DNA of 64,000 nucleotides from Brachycybe producta (GCA_036925085.1 JAUPFP010000002.1:7723890-7787889), one strand, 5' to 3'. Positions 45,838 to 56,323 are shown, counted from the stretch's first letter. Translations and numbers: made by a program. The notes: a model not told the origin generated them from the sequence alone.

Positions 45838-46005
45838 TATGTTGTTATCTTTCAAAATAAACTATTTATAGACGCAAATTCAATATTGTCTGCTTAAAAA
45901 TGGGTCGTTTTCAAAAACATTTTCAAGTTTCTCTTCAGCTTGCTTCTGAAAGAATAATTAATCAAAGAGTTTGGGAGGTGTTTTTACACTTCCAGAGTTC
46001 GTTCG

Positions 46006-46494
46006 GTTGAAATGGTTCAAAGTGGGGAATACTACTAGGTTTGTTTGTTGCAAATATCGCAACTCGACAAGAAGAGTGGCACAACTAAAAAAAAAAACGC
46101 TTCGTTGCGGATCCAAATAAACCGATATTGTGAATGGTTAAAACGGTTTTTGTACTTGAAAAACTCAGCAAAGTAAACCATAAATCTTCTTTTAACGTTA
46201 CTCATTTTTTTTAGTTGTGTCACACTTCCAGCAAAGGTGTGATGTGAGATTAACGAGGGTGTGACAAAATGCTTTCGGAGCTTGGTTGGGAAAGTTTACT
46301 TGCAAGGAGGACTAGATACTAGTCTAGTCTAAACATTTTTAAGTGGATCATAGAAGGGCTCTTGTCCTAAACACTAAACTGTACATGACGTTATATTTGT
46401 GTAGAGTGACCATTCTTTAACAAAATTACTGGTCATTTGTTCCTAGGATAACAAGACAATGGGAACTCTCTCTTGCATAGGATTTTATGCATGA
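46006..46494. other. Intronic stretch without recognised gene
   Basis: AT-rich. A minus-strand frame at 46035-46223 has no recognisable motif. Nothing else seen. Confidence 0.45.
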
Positions 46495-46546
46495 AATTGT
46501 GACATTATTATAGCTGCACCAGAACGCATTGCAAATAATTATTATT

Positions 46547-46628
<82 letters not shown>

Positions 46629-46745
46629 ATCTATCTTTCGGGTTTTGACAGTGCGTTTCACATGCTGCAATTGGACTTTTGTTTCTCTTTCTCTGTGTGT
46701 CACAGGCCTTCATGGCTGCTTGCAGAGAGTAATTTTTCAATTTTA
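46495..46745 (-). repeat. Dispersed repeat related to 21287-21622, with (TA)n expansion
   Basis: GGTTTTGACAGTGCGTTTC, ATGCTGCAATTGGACTTTTG and CATGGCTGCTTGCAGAGAGT match the minus strand of 21287-21622. A (TA)n run of about 78 bp (46549-46627) separates this from the left part, GCATGAAATTGTGAC. Confidence 0.6.
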
Positions 46746-47481
46746 AGTTGAATTCATTTCCTCAAAGCCAAATACCTTTACCATTCCTTCAAATATTCTT
46801 TTCTTTTGTTCATTTTTCTCAAATCCCTTTTCTTGTTCATACCCTCAATTCTTCTTCTTCCTTTATCATCATAATTTCCTAAATACGCTCTCCCCCACCC
46901 CCCCCCCTTTCTTTCTCTCTTCATCCCATCTTTATATTTTTCTTGATCATCTTTTTTTTTCTTCTTACCTTTTCATTGTAATCGTTTTCGTTACTTAAAC
47001 CCTGCAGTTCTAAGAAACATAAAAACAGATTTAGCCAATTTATCTTGATAGTGGGGAAATTGAGGCGTGGTTGAAGGGATTTTTCATGTCTTTGAGCATA
47101 GATAGCTTTTCTTATTTTTCTTTTTTATATTAGATAAATGTTTTTTCTCCTACTGAAAAAAAAAACGTGATACTATGGGTAATGATGGACGTTTTCTTGA
47201 GTTATTTATTGCAAAAAAAGGATCTTTATTATTTAAAAAAAAACTTCTTAATTTGATAATCAATGGGAGCATTTGGTAAAGACAAAATAAGCTATTATCT
47301 GTAAAGAAAACATAAAAGTAACGTCCAGAAACGGTTCTAGGACAATTTGAAGCGTGGCATTTCCAAAAACGTTGTAGTTACCAAAATTTAAATTTTTCAG
47401 GAGATAGAAAAAATTAATGTTCTACTAAACCAAATTACGTTAAAGGCATAAAATATTGTAATACAATTTACACGAAGCTAA
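46746..47481. other. Intronic stretch without recognised gene
   Basis: T/C-rich then AT-rich sequence. No recognised element or coding signal. Confidence 0.5.
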
Positions 47482-47663
47482 TACCTTGTATACACATGAG
47501 TTAAATGAATTCAATGTGTTTAGTTGAATTCTACGGAATCCAGTTAAGGACATGAACCAAATAAAAATTGACTTTATTATTAATATTTTAAATTGAAATA
47601 CTAAAAAAATATTTTGTTAATAGTTTACATATTATATTTACGTATTAACTCAATATTTTCAGA
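47482..47663 (+). mobile_element. Family C Harbinger-like MITE, copy 6, cut by a Helitron
   Basis: Starts TACCTTGTATACACATGAG after TAA (47479-47481). It runs through GGAATCCAGTTAAGGACATG to AACTCAATATTTTCAGA, then stops abruptly at the CTAG end of a Helitron. The rest of family C is not found further right. Confidence 0.75.
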
Positions 47664-47785
47664 CTAGTGGGATAACCCATCATAAATGACGGGAGCAAAA
47701 GTCACAGGCAATTTTGCCCAGCATTAGAATTTCTTTTCCTCCGCCCTTTTATGACGTCAGACCAAGTAACAAACCCAATTAGAAA
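47664..47785 (-). mobile_element. Helitron 3' fragment
   Basis: CTAGTGGGATAACCCATCAT and AAATGACGGGAGC form the minus-strand 3' hairpin and end. Then comes ACAGGCAATTTTGCCCAGCA and one arm of the family-B palindrome, stopping near CCCAATTAGAAA. The preceding A at 47663 fits the A/T target rule. Confidence 0.75.
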
Positions 47786-47978
47786 ACGTGTCCGGGAACC
47801 ATGCTAGCTATAAATCGTACTTTTCTCAAGAAATAAATCATCTGATTAAAATATTCGATTTTCTTGAAAAGATTAAACAGAATATGGCCACATTTATTGT
47901 GAAAGTCAGAATGCAAAATGATGTGTTATACATAGACGCCATGTTTGCATCATGGCCACCTCATAGGGAGCTTTATAT

Positions 47979-48172
47979 ACAGGCATCTGTAGACAGCTTC
48001 AGGATTTCTTTGGCTCCGCCCTTTTATGAGCATCAGACCAAATGTCAACCAATTAGAAATAAAAAAGGGCGGGGTATGTGACATCAGACCCAGTAACAAA
48101 CCAATTAGAAATTGATGACGCTCATAAAAGGGTGGAGCCAAAGAAATTCTGAAGCTGTCTACATATGCCTGT
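47979..48172. mobile_element. Family B palindromic element with 9-bp duplication
   Basis: ACAGGCATCTGTAGACAGCT and its near complement at the right end, TGCCTGT. Flanked by GCTTTATAT at 47970-47978 and 48173-48181. Arms carry TTTGGCTCCGCCCTTTTATG and its complement; the centre has AAAAAAGGGCGGGG. Confidence 0.85.
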
Positions 48173-48181
48173 GCTTTATAT

Positions 48182-49133
48182 GGGGTCATATTTGAGCAGA
48201 AAAAATGGCAGAATCAAGGACATTCGGAAATTCTTTTAAAAAATTGTCTAGGAGGGAGGAATGGAGCAATCACCATTGTAGCTACTTTACAGCAATAGAC
48301 TAAAGGAATAGTCTTTAGTTTCCAATTTTTTTTATTACTTTATCTAAATGATTTCATACAGGGTGTGTTCCTGATACTTTTATAAATAATTTCGAAGTGG
48401 ATTTGAGGGGTTGGACTCTAGACACACACCCCGCAAACCCATGATCCCCCCATCTCATCTCCACCTTAGTCATATTCAGGGATAATTTTCTCCTTCTCCT
48501 CTTCCTCCTCTTTTGCCTAGTTGCCTACGTCAAACCAAGCGGAAGTTAATAGGATTTTCTTTCTTTTATTATTTCCCCTCACTTTCACATTTCCTTTTTG
48601 AAACTCAAATTTTCTAGTTTATTTTCTTAAGTCTTTTGGAATCTTTGAAGATGATGAAAAAGAATGGTTTTAAAGGTGAAAGCTAATAATAAAAAATATC
48701 TTACGATACTTTTTTTCAAGAATAAATCAGTAAATGATCACTGAATTCCCAAATTCAAAATAGAAATGTGATACTTTGAACTTAGAAAATTGAACGTTCT
48801 GGTCAGCATTCCAATATAGAAAAGCCTTATTTCAATGGGCACGCAATAAAACTGGGGTTTTCTGTTTTTGAGGTAGTGCTGATCTAGAGCAAGCTATTGA
48901 GCAAAGCGTCAAATTGAACAAGCGCCAAATGAAATAAACGTCAAACTGAAAACTGCCAAAATTAGTAATCATTTAGCTTCTTAACTGCTAATTTGTTATA
49001 TACGTGTAGTACGTGCATGAGCGCCATTACACCGAAGGCGCACAATAATGCTAAAACGCGGTACACCGAGGCTAAAATGAACCCGAGATCTTGTCAAACA
49101 TACTCGAGTCCTCAATCTGGAAAAAAACTGAAT
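48182..49133. other. Intronic stretch without recognised gene
   Basis: AT-rich intron. Around 48995-49115 there is a more GC-balanced patch with short frames on both strands and no recognised protein. No element delimited. Confidence 0.45.
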
Positions 49134-49260
49134 AAGGGAAGGATCACACTTGATGAGAAAAAAATCGTACTGTATGCAAAGAAACAAAGAAATAACAACT
49201 GAATTCCATGTCTAAATTTATATTTTCTGGTGGGTTTTCAGCGTGTGTGAACTTTCCCTA
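49134..49260. mobile_element. Family F2 element, short copy
   Basis: Left AAGGGAAGGATCACACTTG, right GTTTTCAGCGTGTGTGAAC and TTTCCCT. Only about 127 bp, the shortest and clearest copy of this type. A lone left end of the same family lies near 23502. Confidence 0.65.
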
Positions 49261-50107
49261 ACTTGTCACACGTTTGGCGTTTAATGTGATCAGTCACCTC
49301 GTTTTTGGAATCCTGTTTTGAGAGTTCAAGTTGAAAGTTTAAATGCGAAGTGTCCTTTTTTGAATGGTAGTCTTACCGTTGTTCTTTTACTCTTCTAGTT
49401 TTCTTTAGTTTTATTTATTCTTTTCACTATAAATAAGCAGCTGAAATATTTAAATCCTAAACTTATGAAACTGCAATAACAATAACAACAACAAAAAAAC
49501 CATACCTTAAAATAAACTCTTGACGTACAATTTACATGTAAAACCTACACAATTTTTCTTGTTGAAAAGTTGGTAGTAATTATTAATGAAGGAAAAGCAA
49601 GCAAGAGCTAATTTACATATTTGTGTTTGTGAATACAAAATAAGGTTTTTGTGACAGAAGAAAAATACTTTTCAATTATAATTTAATGGTGTGTTACACA
49701 CATACATATTACATATGTATTACATTGGGAACGACATTTGTGTGTTGGAGTTAGATGATGGAGAAAAGTCTAAATATAATCAAAATGAAAGATAGAAAAT
49801 GTGGTTTAAAGTATAAAAGAGGGAAAGAGAGAAAGATTTTGTGATAATGATCATTTGTTAGGAGAAGGGATTACATTAAAGGATGGTAAAAAAAATAATA
49901 ATAATGAAAAGGGGAACCAGTTCCAATGGGGGATGTGTTTAAATATACAAAGCAAAGATTACTTTATAAAGATTTTTTTTTAAAGTGAAAATTATGGGTG
50001 GGAATTAGTGTTATCAAGCGACAAGTAATGATAGCAAATTAATTCAATGGGCTCGAAGGTATTTGCATGCGTTTCCAATTAAAACGCCACTAGAAATTTA
50101 TCACAAA
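49261..50107. other. Intronic stretch without recognised gene
   Basis: AT-rich. A minor family-D-like motif (TTACTCTTCTAGTTTTCTTT at 49388) is seen but no complete copy. No gene. Confidence 0.45.
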
Positions 50108-50640
50108 GAGATAGAGGGAGGGAGGGAGAGAGAGAGAGAGAGTGAGAAGGGAGAAAGTGAGAGGGAAGTTAGAAATTGAGAGAGAAGGGAGAAAGTGAGA
50201 GAGACAGTAAGCGAAGGGAGAAAGTGAGAGGGAAGTTAGAAATAGGGAGAAAGTGAGAAAGAAGGGAGAAAATAAGAGAAATAGAGAGAAAATAAGAGAG
50301 AAAAGGGAGAAAATAGGAGAAAAAAGGGAGAAAGTGTGAGAGAAGGGAACAGTGAAAGGGAAGTTAGAAATAGGGAGAAAGGGAGACAGTGAGAGGAGGG
50401 AGACAGTAAGAGGGAAGTTAGAAATTGAGAGAGAAGGGAGAAAGTGAAAGAGAAGTTAGTAAGTGAAAGAGGGAGACAGAGAAGGGAGAAAGTGAGAGAA
50501 GTGAGGGAGAAAGAGAAAGTGATTGAGAAGGGAGAAAATGTTAGAGAAGGGGGAAAGGGAAAGAGAAGGGAGACAGTGAGAGGAGGGAGAAAATGGGAGA
50601 GAGAAGGGAGACAAAGTGAGCGAGAAAGTGAAAGAGATGC
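50108..50640. repeat. GA-rich simple repeat block
   Basis: Imperfect AGAGAAGGGAGAAAGTGAGA units over more than 500 bp. Arg/Glu-rich and Ser/Leu/Pro-rich frames on both strands result from this and are not genes. Confidence 0.9.
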
Positions 50641-51654
50641 TTTGCTGGAGCTCTTTTTTTTTTTTTTTTTGGTTGTTGAAAAATGTGTTTACTTTGAGAT
50701 TGAGACACCTCCACAATTAATAGTTTTTCATGGGCAGCCGAGTGTGTTGCTTTTATGAATCGGTTACAGATTTCAAGTGTTTGCGCAAACATTTCTCTCG
50801 CTCTTTCTCTCTCTCATGATGTGTGAGTTGTGTTGGTAGTTTTTTTTTACGCTGCGATCCATTGCGAGCATTAAAACCTGAATCACACATGTGATTAAAA
50901 TGCAGCAACCTCTGTTGTAAGTAAGGCTTTGTGGCAAACGGCAATATGAAATACTGACGCCAAAAATATATTATGTCACAGTGAATGCCGTGTGTCATTT
51001 CGATGTCACTATCCCCGTACCTTAGTCATTTTCACGTAGGTTTCGATAAAGCAAACGAGCGACGAGCACCGAGCGGAGGCCTAACATTGACGTTTGCCTG
51101 CACCAGACTTAAGGACCGATCACACAGGCTATTTTTCACGCAAGATTTCGTGCAAGAATTAAGTCAAATATTGCTGTGAATCTTCGCACAGTTTCTTGCA
51201 ATAAAAACAAAACAAAGATGAACGTTTTCTGTGCAAGAAACCAGTTTTAAGTCTTGCAAGAGTATTATCACATTGGCAATTGCAATCGATTAAGAGACAC
51301 ATTGCGGATAATCTTGTTTTAAATATTGCCAATGATTCATTTTTATTACAAGCTTTTATTTAAGTTGACATGGAGTGTTGTTGTCCGTTTGCGTTGGACT
51401 TGAATTTCTCCTATTTTAAACCAACTTTCATCTATAATTTACCTAGAGAAAGCTGAAATTTTGTAAACTCTGGTAGCCTCTACTAGTTCGACCTGTTAAG
51501 CTATCACATTTTGACGGAGGATCCTCGAATCACCTGTCCAGGATACGTCGTTATAGAAGGGGGAACCTTAAATTAAACGTACTTTTCAACAAAATAAAAC
51601 AAATTACACTCCTGTAGTCCCAAAAACGAAAATGCTTGTACCAAAAAAAAACGT
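50641..51654. other. Intronic stretch without recognised gene
   Basis: TTAAGGACCGATCACACAGG at 51109 is followed by repeated CGTGCAAGAA / TTCTTGCA motifs to about 51265, suggesting another decayed inverted element. No gene recognised. Confidence 0.4.
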
Positions 51655-51855
51655 AGTTTCTTTTATTTTTAGGGTCGAAAAAGCGTCGACCGATCCCGAT
51701 CCCGGTCGGTTAGGACCCGGCAGAGTGGTCGGCAACCCCGGGCCCACTTCTGGCCAGCCGTGGGCAAAAGTGGGCTGACCGTGGTCAAAACTGGTCACGG
51801 TGGCCATACGTTGAGAACGGTAAAAAAAGTTACGCCCCCAGGGAGTAAACCCCTG
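51655..51855. repeat. Family K GC-richer dispersed repeat, copy 2
   Basis: Homologous to 32871-33065 (GGTCGAAAAAGCG, CCGGTCGGTTAGGACC, GTCGGCAACCC, CACTTCTGGCCAGCCGTGG, CGTTGAGAACGG). Clearly richer in G and C than its surroundings. Confidence 0.65.
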
Positions 51856-52393
51856 ACAAAATTATGACTTATTTACTTGTTTTCAGTCCTCTCACTCACA
51901 GTTTTGGCTGTTTTTTTTTTCTCGTAAAATTCCATCAGGAGGTTGATTACAAAACGTATCGTAAAGATTGGTTAAAAAAGGAGGGATCAGTAATTTTAAT
52001 ATTGTAGCTTCCACAATATTGTTTGTTGTGTTTCTCATGCATCCAATGAAATTTGGTCAACTATTCAACTAACATGAAGTTATTTGTTTTTTTTTCTGCC
52101 GAGATTATATTGCTTTTTCTCAACTCTTGTTATTTCTGATTATTGTTTATTCTTACTGTGCACATATTACACATGGTGAGTGTCACAGTTGAAAATCAGT
52201 GATTCTGTACAATTACTAGACATTGTGCAAGAACCTAGGTAGTGAATCTCTGAATTCACGAACGTTTTAACTTCCCATGTTAAAAAAAGATGTTGCTTAA
52301 AATAAAGTTAAGCTTAATTTTTTTTTTTTTTTTTCGAAATGGAGTCTATTTAAGCCTTGTTTGTTTTAAACAATGTTTAAGTATACGGCTCGT
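51856..52393. other. Intronic stretch without recognised gene
   Basis: AT-rich with T runs. Nothing recognised. Confidence 0.5.
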
Positions 52394-52880
52394 AAGGCCT
52401 GGATCCCATGTGCATAAAAAAGAAAACAGAAAATTGAAATAGAAATTAAATTTATAAAAAAAAAAGTTTCTTCTGCGTTTCTGTTTTCTGTCGCGTTGTT
52501 CGATTGTTCTCGCACATTACAATAAAAAAAAAACATTTCAAAAACATTTTAATAGGAAAAAAAAAAACTGAAAAGACAGGAGCCATGAAAATGATGTGTT
52601 TTGAAGATTCACCCTTTTTTCTGCCGAATTTCTGTCAAAGAAACTGAATAGAAATATTTAAATTGGACAAATTTTGTATTTTTCAGTTAGCGTTTTTTTT
52701 TTTTTTGGCCACTACAGTGAATTATGCATCCGAAATACGCCTTCCTATTGGCTGATAAAATGATCTAATTTCCTCAACAAGAAAAAAAAATTCACCTTTT
52801 TTCTGCTAATTAAATTGATTATTTACATTGTAGACATAATATATATTCAGTTAGCTTTTATTTCTGCGTGTTGGATCTTG
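52394..52880. mobile_element. Family F element
   Basis: Left AAGGCCTGGATCCCATGTGC, right TTTATTTCTGCGTGTTGGATC. The middle has CCTTCCTATTGGCTGATAAA. The closest relative is 37510-38066. Confidence 0.65.
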
Positions 52881-53440
52881 GTTTTGATGTGCAGATTTTT
52901 ATTGCAGATTTGCGGTTTCTCTGACACATTGACTTAGGATTCTATAGAATGACTTGATTTTCTATTTTGACTGTTAGAAGTAGAGATTCTGCTTTCAGCA
53001 TTTTGTTATTATTTTCATTTGTTTGGAAAAGAAGAGAGAGGAAAAGTGGACGCGTGATTTTTATGTGATTTTATTACGACTGTTTTGTGTTTACTGCGGC
53101 TGAGCTGCGATTTTCTTCTTTTTCTCTCTTTCCCACCGTTAATTGTACATTCGTTACTCGAGACACGCACCTTTCGACGAAGGCAAGCAAACGACAAGAG
53201 ACACACACACCCCATTATTGTTGTTTCAAACACACAAATGTCATTTCATTTCATTTCTTTTTTTTTGTTGGTTTTTGTTGTTGTTGTCTATCTGAATCTC
53301 ATTTTATACAAGTTGACTCCGCGTTGGTCATTATGATTTTATGTATGTTTTTTTTTTTTGTTGTTGCTGCCCTGAAACAAAGAGAAAGAAGGAAAAAGCA
53401 ATTATAAAGCTTTAATCTTTATTTATTTTCATTTTTGTAG

Positions 53441-53548
53441 GGGAAACGAGCCCATTTAATTACCTGGAGTACAAAACCCAAGGTGAAAATCGTTCTCACG
53501 TAGGACAGATTTCCTGGCACATTGGCTGTGATCCACTTTTCACTAAAG
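53441..53548 (+). CDS. HECW: HECW-type E3 ubiquitin ligase, HECW N-terminal domain, exon 3
   Basis: Residues 127-162: GETSPFNYLEYKTQGENRSH then VGQISWHIGCDPLFTK. This aligns with the conserved FxDYKNRG...GxIxWxI core of the HECW N-terminal domain in vertebrate paralogues. The acceptor TTTTTGTAG|GGG and donor AAAG|GTATTT are both canonical and in phase 1. It follows the 47.9-kb intron and precedes a 2.0-kb intron filled with family-D copies. Confidence 0.92.
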
Positions 53549-53699
53549 GTATTTTTAAATATTTTTTTTTTTGTATTTAATATGTCAGTTTTTTTGTTGT
53601 TGCAGAAATATGCAAATGAAGATGAAACAATGAAATAGAACACTTGATTAATTATTTATTGAGTGAAGTTATGGAACTCTTGAAGTAATTTAGCATTTT

Positions 53700-53965
53700 A
53701 GGAGTAACAACATTGAAGAGAAACTTGAAAAGTGTTCAAGAAACTTAAAAGCTAGTAGTATTTTTCATCTTTTGATATCTTTCAAAATAAACTTTTAAAA
53801 TTTTTTTATTAATTTCGTGCGTTTAAAGTTGGTTCAGTTTCAAACTGACATAAAAAACGCTTATTTTAAAAGATTTCTAACGTGAAAATACCCTTGATTG
53901 AGCTATACAAATTATTCTAGTTTCTAAAACACTTTTCAAGTTTTTCTTAATTTTGTTATTCCCAG
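53700..53965 (+). mobile_element. Family D element
   Basis: GCATTTTAGGAGTAACAAC, AAAGCTAGTAGTATTTTTC, TTGATATCTTTCAAAATAAAC on the left; AAGATTTCTAACGTGAAAAT, ATTCTAGTTTCTAAAACACT on the right. Confidence 0.7.
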
Positions 53966-54084
53966 GGAAGTGTGCAAGACAAGCATGTCTATACATTTAC
54001 TGCGTGCAATGCAAGCTTTAAATGATAGGCCAATTCAGACTGAGAGTGGTTGAGGTGTTGCTATAAAGGCATAGGCTTGTTACT

Positions 54085-54232
54085 GTCAGTCTGCGGAATC
54101 AGGCAATCTGCAAAACCAAAAAAACTGCTAGTGAATTTGCAAAATTCAATACATTTTAGGTGTTGAATTTTGCAGATTCACTAGCAGAGGTAGGTTGGTT
54201 GTTTTGCAGATTGCCTGATTCCGCAGATTGAC
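54085..54232. repeat. Palindromic element of about 150 bp
   Basis: The left arm (GTCAGTCTGCGGAATCAGGC, AATCTGCAAAACC, CTGCTAGTGAATTTGCAAAA) pairs with the right arm (TTTTGCAGATTCACTAGCAG, GGTTGTTTTGCAGATTGCC, TGATTCCGCAGATTGAC). Mismatches are few, with one short bulge on the right. It sits directly left of a family-D right half at 54255. Confidence 0.8.
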
Positions 54233-54254
54233 GGTGACAGGCCTTTGCATAAAA

Positions 54255-54400
54255 AGTTTATTTTAATAGGTGACAACACGAAAATGCCATTGAGTGATTG
54301 AACTACCCTTCTAGTTTCTAAAACACTTCTAAGTTTATCTTAATTTTTGCTTTTGAAAGACAGAACAAACTGAGTGTGCTAGACATTATTAACCCAGATT
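54255..54400 (+). mobile_element. Family D right half
   Basis: AAGTTTATTTTAATAGGTGA, GAACTACCCTTCTAGTTTCT and GAAAGACAGAACAAACTGAG. The left half is absent here. Confidence 0.65.
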
Positions 54401-54829
54401 TTTTTTAAAAGGACAAAACGTGTCCTCTAAATGATGTTGTTGATTGTGACGTCAAATTTGCTCTTTTAGTTTCGAAGTTTTTTCTTCACAAAAAATCTAT
54501 TGTCGTGTTTATTGTTACGATGACATTTAGTTTTGCCATTTTGGCAATTGCGATATAAAATAAGAGAATAAGCTATTGTAATGTTTTGCTTAAATTTTGG
54601 AAGTCAGTGGGCCAAAGTGGGTGCTTTTTTTTTTCTCCTCTCTTTGTGGTCTCTTATCGAACATGAGCGAACGTCGTTACGGTACTTCAAGAGGATTTTT
54701 CGCTTTTTACGACTGGATGCGGCGGTCTTTTCGTTCCAAACGGAACGGTAACGATTCTACGACAGAAATGCCACAAAAATGTAAAAAGAACGGCAAATGA
54801 TTGATAGCATTTTAAAAACAATAAGATGT

Positions 54830-55185
54830 TTTATGAACAGCTAGCTGATTTTCGAACTCTTGCGTTTTCAGAAGAGCACAACAATAAGGGAGAAATTCAA
54901 AGTGCTTTAGAAACTAGAAGGGTAGCTGAATCACTTAATGGGTATTTTCATATCTTTCAAAACAAACTTCTTATAGACAAAAATTTAAAAAAAAATCGTC
55001 TGCTTAAAGTTGGGTCATTTTCAAAATTACATAAAAAGTTGATTTTGACAGATATCAACATGGAAGGTAGTCGTGATTGAGTTACCCTTCTAGTTTCTAA
55101 AACTCTTTCAAGTTTATCTTAATTATCCTCCTGAATGACAGAATAATGAGAGTTTGAGAAGTGTCTACACTTTAAACCCAGCATA
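54830..55185 (+). mobile_element. Family D element, well preserved
   Basis: One of the best copies: GCTAGCTGATTTTCGAACTC, TTTAGAAACTAGAAGGGTAG, CATATCTTTCAAAACAAACT, TCGTCTGCTTAAAGTTGGGT, ACAGATATCAACATGGAAGG, GAGTTACCCTTCTAGTTTCT, GACAGAATAATGAGAGTTTG and CTACACTTTAAACCCAGC. The halves are reverse complements across the AAAATTT centre. Confidence 0.85.
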
Positions 55186-55199
55186 GAAAAAAATTTGAG

Positions 55200-55470
55200 T
55201 GTTTTAGAAACTAGAAGAGTAAATGAATCAATGAATGAGCGTATTTTTATTATTTTTCATGAATATTTTAAAATAAACAAGTTTGTTGCAGTTTGAAAAT
55301 GGCCAAATTTGATGTTTTTTACGATAAAACTGCGATAAAAAGTTTATTTTAGAAGATATGTTATGAAAATATTTTTCTTACTTGCTTCTTATTACTAGTC
55401 TAGTTTTGTAAAAACACACTATTCAATCTTATTTTTAAATTTACTTTCAAAACGCAGTGGATTACTCGGT
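55200..55470 (+). mobile_element. Family D element, diverged, adjacent to the previous copy
   Basis: GTGTTTTAGAAACTAGAAGA, then TTTTAAAATAAACAAG, AAAGTTTATTTTAGAAGATA and a weak right end. It lies in head-to-tail order with 54830-55185. Confidence 0.6.
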
Positions 55471-55577
55471 TTATTCGGTGGTTTTATTTTTGTTGCTTTT
55501 TTTTGTATTTGGCAGCCATTTTTCATCAGTGTAGACAAAGAAAATGAGAAATGTCTTTTCCTTTTTGTTCATTTAAG

Positions 55578-55702
55578 ATGTTACGAATGTGTGTTTCAAG
55601 TACTACAGTGGAACGACCGGAGTTCTTCGTTCCGTGTCTCCTTCATTCCGTGTCATTCGAGGAACTTTACCGCAGAACTGCAATGCCAACAGTAGCAACA
55701 AA
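55578..55702 (+). CDS. HECW: HECW-type E3 ubiquitin ligase, HECW N-terminal domain, exon 4
   Basis: Residues 163-204: DVTNVCFKYYSGTTGVLRSV then SPSFRVIRGTLPQNCNANSS. This corresponds to the KICFKYYHG.SGALRAT.P...V stretch that closes the N-terminal domain in vertebrate HECW proteins. The acceptor CATTTAAG|AT has a T-rich tract; the donor AAA|GTAAGT is a strong match to consensus. Ends in phase 0. Confidence 0.92.
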
Positions 55703-56323
55703 GTAAGTACGGTTCGGAGATTTGTAAGATTTTTATTTGGATTTAACTCCATTTGTTGTTTATTTTGTTTACAAAGGTTTTTCATTCTTAACCAATTGAA
55801 ACTTTATTCTTATACAATTTTAACATAGCTATAACAAGCTTATTTTGCGCTTGAAACAAGAATAAAACTGTCGCCTCTTTAATATTACCATTATAACCGA
55901 GTTTGAGAGGCGTTTACACTTTAAAAATACCTTATTTAAAAAAAAACACTTCTGATTTCCTCGAACACTGACTCTTTGTTTATGTAAAACCACCTAATCT
56001 TTCGAGTTCTCCACTTTTACGGGTTTTTTATTTTCTTCTTACTTTCAATTTCGTGAAATGTATTTACTCTTAAGACAAAAGAGTCGTCGAGTAGTAAACA
56101 TATCACGGCATCAATAGAGTCTCGAAGATTTTTTTTACTGATTTCATTAAAAGAGTACCGTGCGTGTGTTTGTTAAGTAGAAAACCTTAAACTATATTCG
56201 GTCGATCATTGGAAAAGTGTTGTTTTAAGAGAGATTGAAAAGAGAATGAATAGAAACCTCATTGTTGTCTTTATTTTACCGAAGATGTTTTTTGTTTTTA
56301 AGAAAATTCATTGTTTTTCTTAG
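55703..56323. other. HECW intron, 621 bp
   Basis: Holds a family-D right end at about 55850-55935 (AACCGAGTTTGAGAGGCGTT, TACACTTTAAA) and otherwise AT-rich sequence. Confidence 0.7.

Larger units (their letters stand above)
45185..46005 (+). mobile_element. Family D element interrupted by a Helitron
   Basis: Left part at 45190-45300 (GCTGATTTTTCGAATTCTGG, TTCTGTATTTCAGG, AGTTAGAAACTGGAACGG). The continuation after the Helitron, from 45838, reads ATGTTGTTATCTTTCAAAAT then TCTGCTTAAAAATGGGTCG and ends GGTGTTTTTACACTTCC. The two parts join into the normal family-D order. Confidence 0.75.
5555..53440. other. Giant HECW intron (about 47.9 kb), transposon-rich
   Basis: The phase-1 donor at 5554 (GAAG|GTTAGT) and the phase-1 acceptor at 53440 (TTTTTGTAG|GGG) join DWIGLYNE to GETSPFNYLEY, matching an uninterrupted stretch of the HECW N-terminal domain, so everything between is intron. 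No other gene is convincing inside it. The longer open frames here lie in simple repeats (35434-36237, 41046-41682, 41878-42225), in a LINE fragment (31294-31806) or in random AT-rich sequence. Individual elements are listed separately. Confidence 0.85.
53549..55577. other. HECW intron, 2.0 kb, built mainly of family D copies
   Basis: Contains family-D elements at about 53700-53965, 54255-54400, 54830-55185 and 55200-55470, plus a palindrome at 54085-54232. Little sequence is left unexplained apart from about 54400-54830, where a short frame (54597-54800) has no recognised protein. Confidence 0.7.

Noticed and set aside
50444..50758. Arg/Glu/Lys-rich frame of 104 codons
   Set aside because: Translation of a GA-rich simple repeat.
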